Positions 15,053 through 21,057 of a stretch of DNA of 35,795 nt are shown piece after piece; position 1 is the first letter of the stretch; every line of letters starts with the position of its first letter. The notes under the pieces were generated by a model. That model had not been told where the DNA came from. It ran no database searches and saw only the letters and a program-made list of their open reading frames with translations. A program made the translations under genes and the position numbers. The stretch comes from an uncultured Holophagaceae bacterium (lineage in GTDB: Bacteria > Acidobacteriota > Holophagae > Holophagales > Holophagaceae): NCBI GenBank assembly GCA_903873655.1, contig CAIQPH010000077.1, positions 1-35,795 of the forward strand, written 5' to 3'.

Positions 15053-17698
15053 ATGAAAACTTCTGAACTCCGCCAGCGATTCCTCCAATACTTCGAGCGC
15101 CAGGGTCACCGCCGGGTGGCCTCCAGTGCGGTGATCGGCCCCGCCGACGACCCCACTGTGATGTGGACCAACTCGGGCATGGTCCAGTTCAAGGACGTGT
15201 TCCTAGGCAAGGAGAACCGCGACTACAGCCGCGCCACCTCCAGCCAGAAATGCCTGCGCGCCGGCGGCAAGCACAATGACCTGGACCAGGTTGGTTTCAC
15301 TGCCCGCCACCACACCTTCTTCGAGATGCTCGGCAACTTCAGCTTCGGCGACTACTTCAAGGCCGATGCCATCCGTTTCGCCTGGGAGTTCGTCACCGGC
15401 CCCGTGGACCAGGGCTGCCTGGGCCTGGACCCGTCGAAGCTGTGGGTCACTGTCTTCGAGGGCGCGGAGGGGGTGCCAGCCGACACCGAGGCCGAGGATC
15501 TGTGGAAGGCCGCTGGGGTCCGAGCCGATCGCATCATGCGGTTCGGCAAGGCGGACAACTTCTGGCAGATGGGCGACACCGGCCCCTGCGGTCCCTGCTC
15601 GGAAATGCACTTCGACCGGGGCGAGCACATCCCCGGCGATGCCACGCCCAACGGCCAGGGCGACCGGGTCATGGAGATTTGGAACCTCGTCTTCATGCAG
15701 TACGAACGGGACGCGAAAGGCGTGTTGACGCCCCTGCCCAAACCCAGCATCGACACGGGCATGGGCCTGGAGCGCACCGCCAGCATCGTCCAGGGGGTGG
15801 ATACCAATTACGAGATCGACCTGTTCGAACCCATCTTCGAGGCCATCTGGAGCGCCGCCAAGGTGAATCCAGAGGACCGGAAGGACCACGCCAACCGCAC
15901 GGCTTCCCAGGTCATTGCCGACCACATCCGCGCTGCCACCTTCATGTGCTTCGACGGCATCGTCCCCAGCAACGAGGGCAGGGGCTACGTGCTCCGCAAG
16001 ATCATCCGCCGCGCACTGCGTTTCGGCCGGAAGCTCGGCATCGAAGGACTCTTCTTCGCCGATCTCGCGCCGGCGGTCTTCCAGGCCATGGGCGATCAAT
16101 ACCCCGAGCTGCTGGCCGAAATGGGCCGCATCCAGAAATCACTCCTGCGGGAAGAGCAGCAGTTCAGCCACACCCTGTCGGCGGGCCTCAAGATCCTCGA
16201 AGCAAGCGACATTTCGAAGGGCACCCTTACCGGCTCGGACATTTTCCGCCTCTACGACACCTACGGCTTCCCGGTGGACCTGGTGGAGGACTGGTGCCGG
16301 GAACGCCGGATCACCGCTGACCTGGCTGGGTTCCAGCAGGAACTGAACGCCCAGCGCGCCCGCGCCCGGGCTGCCATGAAGTCCCATGACCTGCGCCTGG
16401 CCGGGGACTTGGCCGTTTTGGCGGACTTGCCGCCCACGCGTTTCACGGGCTACGACCACCTCGAGGGCCAGGCCCACGTGGTGGCCCTCTTCGACGCGGA
16501 CCATCGCCGGGTGAAGCAGCTCACGGGAGCAGGTTATGCCCTCTTGGACCGCACCCCGTTCTATGCCCTGTCGGGTGGCCAGGTGGGCGATACGGGCCAG
16601 CTCCGCTTCGAGGGTGGCCACGCCGAAGTGCTGGACACCACCGCCCCCGCGCCGAAGCGGCACCTGCACCAGGTCGTGATCACGGGCGTCCTGCACGAGA
16701 ACTCCGGAGTCAATGCTCTGGTGCATCCGATCCGCCGCCGCCGGATCCGGGCCCACCACACGGCCACCCACCTGCTGCACGCCGCCCTGCGGGAAGTGCT
16801 GGGCACCCATGTGAAGCAGGCGGGCAGCGTGGTGGATGCCTCCCACCTGCGCTTCGACTTCACGCATTTCGCCCCCCTCGAGCCCGCGCAGATCACCGAG
16901 ATCGAGCGGCTGGCTTCGCGCCAGGCTCTCAAATCCACGGATACCGAGGTGCGCGAGATGGACATCGAGGAGGCCCTCACCTCCGGAGCCATGGCCCTTT
17001 TCGGCGAGAAGTACGGTGAGGTGGTGCGCGTGGTCCAGGTCCCCGGGTTCTCGACCGAGCTCTGCGGGGGGACGCATGTCCCCAACACCGGCGAGATCGG
17101 GGTCGTGAAGATCATCTCCGAAGGCGCTGTCAGCGCGGGCGTCCGGCGCATCGAAGCCGTGGCCGGCGAGATGGCGCTGGAGCTGCTTCAAGCCGATGAA
17201 TCCCTGATCCAGAGTCTCTCCCGGCGGGTCAACGCCAACCGGGAGGCCCTCCCCGACCTGCTGCAGGCCAAGGATCAGCGGATCGCCCAGCTGGAGCGGG
17301 AGCTCAAAGACTCCAAGCTGAAGGCAGCCGGCGGCGGCGGCAGCGCCGAGCTCATGTTGGGTAACGAAATGAAGGTCAAGGACGCACTCATCCGCTACTA
17401 CCAGGTCGAAGGCCTCTCAAGTTCAGAATTAAGAGAGTTGATGGACCAAAAAAGAACGACACGACAAGACGAACTGATCTTCCTGTATTCAGTCCTGGCC
17501 ACCGATCAGGTCGCTGCAGTGATCTCTGTCCCTAAACATCGAACTGCGCAATTTGACGCCGGCAAGCTCATGAAGGCAATCCTTCCACTCCTTGGCGGAC
17601 GAGGTGGTGGGAAACCAGATCTCGCCCAGGGTGGGGGGAAACGAACTGACAACTTCAAAGAAGTGTGGGAAGCCTTGTGCGAAGCCGCTCAGGCCTGA
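15053..17698 (+). CDS. alaS: Alanine--tRNA ligase (chimeric 3' end)
   Basis: This 881-residue enzyme charges tRNA-Ala. The catalytic domain starts MKTSELRQRFLQYFERQGH and contains the DPTVMWTNSGMVQFKDVFLG block, the FFEMLGNFSFGDYFK block and GRGYVLRKIIRRA. The editing domain has the zinc and hydrolytic motifs HHTATHLLH and CGGTHVPNTGEIG. The C-Ala tail ends with GGRGGGKPDLAQGGGKR. Up to about 17410 the gene is GC-rich like its neighbours. The last ~95 codons are visibly AT-richer and use TTA, AGA, TCA and CAA. A second, GC-rich copy of the tail motif lies beyond the stop (see 17743-17853). This suggests that the native 3' end was replaced by foreign DNA. The protein still looks complete and functional. 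Confidence 0.95.
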   Translation: MKTSELRQRFLQYFERQGHRRVASSAVIGPADDPTVMWTNSGMVQFKDVFLGKENRDYSRATSSQKCLRAGGKHNDLDQVGFTARHHTFFEMLGNFSFGDYFKADAIRFAWEFVTGPVDQGCLGLDPSKLWVTVFEGAEGVPADTEAEDLWKAAGVRADRIMRFGKADNFWQMGDTGPCGPCSEMHFDRGEHIPGDATPNGQGDRVMEIWNLVFMQYERDAKGVLTPLPKPSIDTGMGLERTASIVQGVDTNYEIDLFEPIFEAIWSAAKVNPEDRKDHANRTASQVIADHIRAATFMCFDGIVPSNEGRGYVLRKIIRRALRFGRKLGIEGLFFADLAPAVFQAMGDQYPELLAEMGRIQKSLLREEQQFSHTLSAGLKILEASDISKGTLTGSDIFRLYDTYGFPVDLVEDWCRERRITADLAGFQQELNAQRARARAAMKSHDLRLAGDLAVLADLPPTRFTGYDHLEGQAHVVALFDADHRRVKQLTGAGYALLDRTPFYALSGGQVGDTGQLRFEGGHAEVLDTTAPAPKRHLHQVVITGVLHENSGVNALVHPIRRRRIRAHHTATHLLHAALREVLGTHVKQAGSVVDASHLRFDFTHFAPLEPAQITEIERLASRQALKSTDTEVREMDIEEALTSGAMALFGEKYGEVVRVVQVPGFSTELCGGTHVPNTGEIGVVKIISEGAVSAGVRRIEAVAGEMALELLQADESLIQSLSRRVNANREALPDLLQAKDQRIAQLERELKDSKLKAAGGGGSAELMLGNEMKVKDALIRYYQVEGLSSSELRELMDQKRTTRQDELIFLYSVLATDQVAAVISVPKHRTAQFDAGKLMKAILPLLGGRGGGKPDLAQGGGKRTDNFKEVWEALCEAAQA
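17617..17634 (+). repeat. 18-bp direct repeat, copy 1 (inside alaS tail)
   Basis: AGATCTCGCCCAGGGTGG occurs here within the functional alaS tail (encoding DLAQGG) and again at 17778-17795. The two copies are 161 bp apart. They correspond to the same conserved tail motif in two different alaS 3' ends, one in use and one stranded. Confidence 0.85.
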
Positions 17699-17713
17699 AC
17701 AACTCCACCTATT

Positions 17714-17736
17714 GCACAGGACATTTAGTCCTGTGC
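17714..17736 (+). terminator. Terminator-like hairpin after alaS
   Basis: A perfect 9-bp stem (GCACAGGAC, loop ATTTA, GTCCTGTGC) begins 15 nt after the alaS stop. It lies in the AT-richer segment and before the stranded native tail, so it probably came in with the foreign 3' end. No long U-run follows. Confidence 0.55.
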
Positions 17737-17742
17737 TCCTGA

Positions 17743-17853
17743 GTGCCGGCCCTGCACGGCCGGGGCGGCGGGAAAAAAGATCTCGCCCAGGGTGGAGGAA
17801 CCAACCCGGCTGGCCTGCCTGAAGCCATTGCCGCCCTGAAGGCAGCCCTGTAG
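17743..17853 (+). pseudogene. Stranded remnant of an alaS 3' end
   Basis: Read in the frame ending at the TAG at 17851-17853, this GC-rich stretch encodes VPALHGRGGGKKDLAQGGG followed by TNPAGLPEAIAALKAAL and a stop. This is the typical last ~35 residues of an alanyl-tRNA synthetase (GG-RGGG-K-D-AQ-GG). It has no start codon or body of its own, lies 45-155 nt beyond the actual alaS stop, and is out of frame with it. Its base composition matches the rest of the genome, unlike the AT-richer end now used by alaS. The simplest reading is that it is the original alaS tail left behind by a recombination that replaced the 3' end. Confidence 0.75.
17778..17795 (+). repeat. 18-bp direct repeat, copy 2 (in alaS remnant)
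   Basis: Exact second copy of the 18-bp sequence at 17617-17634. Here it lies in the stranded alaS tail and again encodes DLAQGG in the remnant's own frame. Confidence 0.85.
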
Positions 17854-17877
17854 CCTGTCCCTGCCTTTGGAAGAGCC

Positions 17878-18858
17878 CTACTTCGCCGGGCTGCCGCCCT
17901 TCTCGTGGCAGCCGAGGCAGGTGGCCAGCTTGGGATCCGGGCTGCGCCAGTAGACGCTGTCCTGGTTGCCGAAGTCCTTCTGCAGCGCCTCGGGTATCCG
18001 GGCCCAGTAGAAGGCGAAGGCGGTGGACCCATCGGCCTTGGTCTCCTTCATGTAGAGCGGACCGGGTTCGGTGCCTGGCCTGCCCTTGACGTCGGAGAAA
18101 GTGGACATGACGGCGTAGGCCCCCGGGGGCAGCGCCTTGCCGGCCTTATAGGCGTCAATCCCGGAAGCCGTGACCCAGACCCTTCGCCAGCGGTCACCGT
18201 GGGCCTTGCTGCGAATCGGATCAGGCTCCGCAGGTTCCAGGCTGGCATAGTCCAATGCCCTGATCGGCAGGTCAGCCTCAAGGTCGTTCCGTTTGGCCTT
18301 GTCGGCCTCGGCAGCAGCCTTGTTGGTCTCCTCGCTGCCGAAGACCATGATGCCGCCCAGCTTCCCGCTGAAGCCCCAGCAGCCGAGCCAGATCAGCCCC
18401 ACGAGCAGGGCCGGGGCCCCTACGCCCCGTTCCCAGAAGCGGCGACCCGCATGATGCCGGTGGTCTTTCCCATCAGCCCCGACATGGCTATCCCGGCGCC
18501 AAGTCCGCCACAGGAGGAAGGCGCACAACCCACCCACAAGGAAGCCCGCCAGGGCAGCGAGGATATGGACCTGCAGAATCCGCTGCAGCACCTGTTTCTC
18601 GCTGGCGACCACCGGGATGAAGCTCGAAGGGCCGATCAGGTTGATCTGGCGCCCCCAGACCAGACCGCTGAACAGGGCGATGGTGCTGGCGAGCCATCCA
18701 ATGGCGGCCAGGAAGAAGGACGTGGCCAACAGGGACCTTCCCTGGCGGTGGAAGGAGCCCAACATGGCCACTGGAAGCGCTGCCACCAATCCCAGGGGGA
18801 GGTGAACGAAGGCCGGGTGCTCCCGGGCGATGAATTCGATCAGGGGCGATGCGGTCAT
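17878..18858 (-). CDS. Membrane protein with DUF2231-like N-terminus and cytochrome P460-type C-terminal domain
   Basis: This 326-residue protein is the last gene of the cytochrome operon. The N-terminal ~170 residues have four hydrophobic helices, with HPAFVHLPLGLVAALPVAML at the start typical of DUF2231 membrane domains. A His-rich linker (GADGKDHRHHAGRRF) follows the third helix. The C-terminal ~130 residues look like a cytochrome P460 domain: WRRVWVTASGIDAYKAGKALPPGAY, YMKETKADGSTAFAFYWAR, and a terminal haem c site CLGCH about 13 residues from the end. The P460 part would sit in the periplasm and could pass electrons to or from the cytochromes encoded upstream. The ATG at 18858 follows TGGAG and lies 12 nt after the barrel gene. 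P460 enzymes oxidise hydroxylamine, but that activity should not be assumed here. Confidence 0.82.
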   Translation of the reverse strand: MTASPLIEFIAREHPAFVHLPLGLVAALPVAMLGSFHRQGRSLLATSFFLAAIGWLASTIALFSGLVWGRQINLIGPSSFIPVVASEKQVLQRILQVHILAALAGFLVGGLCAFLLWRTWRRDSHVGADGKDHRHHAGRRFWERGVGAPALLVGLIWLGCWGFSGKLGGIMVFGSEETNKAAAEADKAKRNDLEADLPIRALDYASLEPAEPDPIRSKAHGDRWRRVWVTASGIDAYKAGKALPPGAYAVMSTFSDVKGRPGTEPGPLYMKETKADGSTAFAFYWARIPEALQKDFGNQDSVYWRSPDPKLATCLGCHEKGGSPAK

Positions 18859-18870
18859 GGCACTCCAGGG

Positions 18871-19740
18871 TCAGAAGATGCGGGTGACGTTGAACCCGAT
18901 GGACCAACTCGCCGATGGGCGGGGACCGCCACCGTAATCACCGCTCAGCACCTGATTGGCGGTGGTGCCGATGACGTTCGTGCCGAACAGCGAGAACCGG
19001 TGCTTGAAGGTCTTGTAGGAGACCCCGGCGGCGAATCCGTTCTGATAGGTGGAGCCGTCCGTGCTGCCTTCTGGGGCCGCCTTGGAGAACTTGGAGGGCC
19101 GGGGATAGTACTCCGTCACCACCGAGAATTTTTCGGTGAGGTTGGCGCGGAGGCCAACCCCCACATTGAAAACACCGCCGGTGTTGGGTGTCGTATTCGG
19201 TGTGGCACCCGGAGGAACGGCCAGGATGGTATTCGTCGTGGTGGTCTTGGTGATGTAGGTGGGCACTAGGGAGAAGATGATGTCATCCGTGATGAAAATT
19301 TCCGTGGGCACCTGAAAGGTCCCACCGAAAATACCCACCCTTCCCAGGGGTGTGATGGTCCCCTTCACCACTTCGTCGAACCGCTCCGCCCGGAGTGCCA
19401 TCCGCACGCGGTCGCCGTTCAGCACCTGCTGTTGCAGGCCCAGGGTGAAGGTCTTGTTGTCCGGCGTGCGGTAGATGAAGGCATTCAAGCCCTTGATCGG
19501 CTTGATACCGAAGGTGAACCCGATCCCGGAATAGGTATAGCCATCCAGACCGTAGACATCCTTGCCGTGGCCCTGCACGGGCTGGACGAACCGGTGGGTG
19601 AAAGCCATGCCGATGTCCCAGAACTGCATCCGTTCAGCACTGGGGAGGTTTAGCACCAGAGGAACCTCTGACGATTCGGCATGGAGCGCTCCCCCAGCCA
19701 GGACGGCGCAGGCGAGCAGAGGGGCGGTCTTCCGTGTCAT
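18871..19740 (-). CDS. DUF5777-like outer-membrane beta-barrel protein
   Basis: This 289-residue protein has a signal peptide (MTRKTAPLLACAVLAGGALHA) and then alternating strand-like segments. These include MQFWDIGMAFTHRF, DVYGLDGYTYSGIGFTFGI, FTLGLQQQVL, RVRMALRAERF and the terminal SASWSIGFNVTRIF, which ends in Phe as outer-membrane barrels usually do. The FGLD-type segment and the HRF block resemble the DUF5777 barrel family. The ribosome site AGGAGA is 5 nt before the ATG at 19740, and the gene is 16 nt from the cytochrome c gene. By position it may be the outer-membrane channel or anchor of the multihaem cytochrome, as in porin-cytochrome conduits. That is inference; about 12-16 strands is my rough estimate. 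Confidence 0.8.
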   Translation of the reverse strand: MTRKTAPLLACAVLAGGALHAESSEVPLVLNLPSAERMQFWDIGMAFTHRFVQPVQGHGKDVYGLDGYTYSGIGFTFGIKPIKGLNAFIYRTPDNKTFTLGLQQQVLNGDRVRMALRAERFDEVVKGTITPLGRVGIFGGTFQVPTEIFITDDIIFSLVPTYITKTTTTNTILAVPPGATPNTTPNTGGVFNVGVGLRANLTEKFSVVTEYYPRPSKFSKAAPEGSTDGSTYQNGFAAGVSYKTFKHRFSLFGTNVIGTTANQVLSGDYGGGPRPSASWSIGFNVTRIF

Positions 19741-19756
19741 CGGGTCTCCTGAGTGC

Positions 19757-20107
19757 TTACTTGGCCGCAAACTTGCGCATGATGGGAATCATCTTTTCGA
19801 CATCCGCCGGGGTCATCTTGTCCTTGAAGGCGGGCATCTTGTCCTTGCCGTCCAGGGTGATCTTGATCCAGTCGCCATCCTTCTTCTTGTTCGCCTTGCG
19901 ACTGTCGGTGAAGTCGAAGCCGTTGTCGGGAAGCGGCTTGCCGTTGTTGTCACGGCCACTGCCGTTCGCACCATGACAGCGGGCGCAGGCATCATTCCAG
20001 TACTTCTGGTAGTCGCTCCCCGAGAACTTGGGCAGGTCCTTGGCAGCGTCACTGGCGAACAGGGGCGCACCCATGAGGAGCAGGGAGGAAAGGAAGATTC
20101 GACGCAT
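19757..20107 (-). CDS. Small monohaem cytochrome c
   Basis: This 116-residue periplasmic protein has a signal peptide (MRRIFLSSLLLMGAPLFA), one haem c attachment site CARCH near residue 41, and a class I fold pattern with DKMPAFKDKMTPADVEKMI near the end. The Met of KMPAF is the likely distal ligand. It would shuttle single electrons in the periplasm. The ATG at 20107 has an AGGAGA site 5-6 nt before it; the longer frame upstream of it has no sensible signal. It sits 41 nt after the giant cytochrome gene and 16 nt before the barrel gene, so it is probably part of the same operon. Confidence 0.92.
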   Translation of the reverse strand: MRRIFLSSLLLMGAPLFASDAAKDLPKFSGSDYQKYWNDACARCHGANGSGRDNNGKPLPDNGFDFTDSRKANKKKDGDWIKITLDGKDKMPAFKDKMTPADVEKMIPIMRKFAAK

Positions 20108-20148
20108 GCAGTCTCCTGTGGAGTGGTTGAGTGATACCGAGTGATGGC

Positions 20149-21057
20149 TCAGTTCCATTTGTTGTTGCTGGCGGTGTGGGTCTGACCATGGCAGCTGAGG
20201 GCGCAGCCACCCTTGCCTTCAGTTGTTGAGGTCACGGTATACGTCTTGGCGCCGGTGGGCGTGGTTCCGAAAACGATCGTGTCGCTTGGATACTGGTCAG
20301 AAGGCGTGCCACTGACACCGCTGACGGCGGTGGTGTCGAGGTATTTGAAGTGGTTTCCAACGGTATTGGTGATTCTACTGGTGTTATTGAGATGCCCACC
20401 AACCATGTCGTGGCAGGTGTCACAGGTCGTATTGTGGGCACTCGGGCTGCTGTGCCGACCCGTGAGAGCGTTGTACTCGGGCGCCGAGGTGGAGGCAATT
20501 TTGTGACAGGCGATGCAGTAGGTATTGGCGTTCACAGGGTTGGTACCTGATTGCCAGCCGGGCGTGGTCTGACCCCCGTGGCAGCTGATGTTGGAGCAGG
20601 TGAACTGGGTGGCGCTGGCGGTGTAACCAGCCACCGAGGCCTGCGAGTTGAAGGTCGGATCGACGGACACCGAGGCTGGGCCCACCGTGACGGGTGTCGC
20701 GAGCCGCTTGTTGGCATTGCTGTAGTGAGTCTGGGCTGAGTCGTAGGGCACAGAGCCCACGTGGCAGGCTTCGCAATCGGGATAAGCCGAGGCCGTCAAG
20801 CTGGTTGGCAGGGCCGGTGTGGTCCGAGTGAACGTCAGCAGGGCAAGGTGCTTGGGATGCGCACCGGCCAAATTCGGCCAGGCGGCGCCGGTGGGTCCCA
20901 CGGTGGTGAAGTTGGAGCCGGTGTGGCAGGAAAGGCAGGTGCCCACGCCTAGCCCTGCTGTCAGGGGCGAGCCAAGGATGTGGCAGACGGTGCAAACGGG
21001 ACCGGTCTTGGTGGTGCTCCCGGACTGATCGTGACAGTTGATGCATTCCCCCTCGAA
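20149..21057 (-). repeat. Cytochrome repeat unit 3 (302 codons, ends with gene)
   Basis: Third eight-haem unit, beginning FEGECINCH. It carries sites CINCH, CTVCH, CLSCH, CEACH, CSNISCH, CIACH, CDTCH and CALSCH. It stops about 13 residues short of a full unit, right after the terminal CX3CH site, so the protein ends at a natural repeat boundary. Confidence 0.85.

Noticed and set aside
17905-19269. A 454-codon plus-strand frame opposite the P460 and barrel genes
   Set aside because: It crosses two well-supported genes with good ribosome sites and shows only Gly/Pro/Arg-rich shadow sequence.
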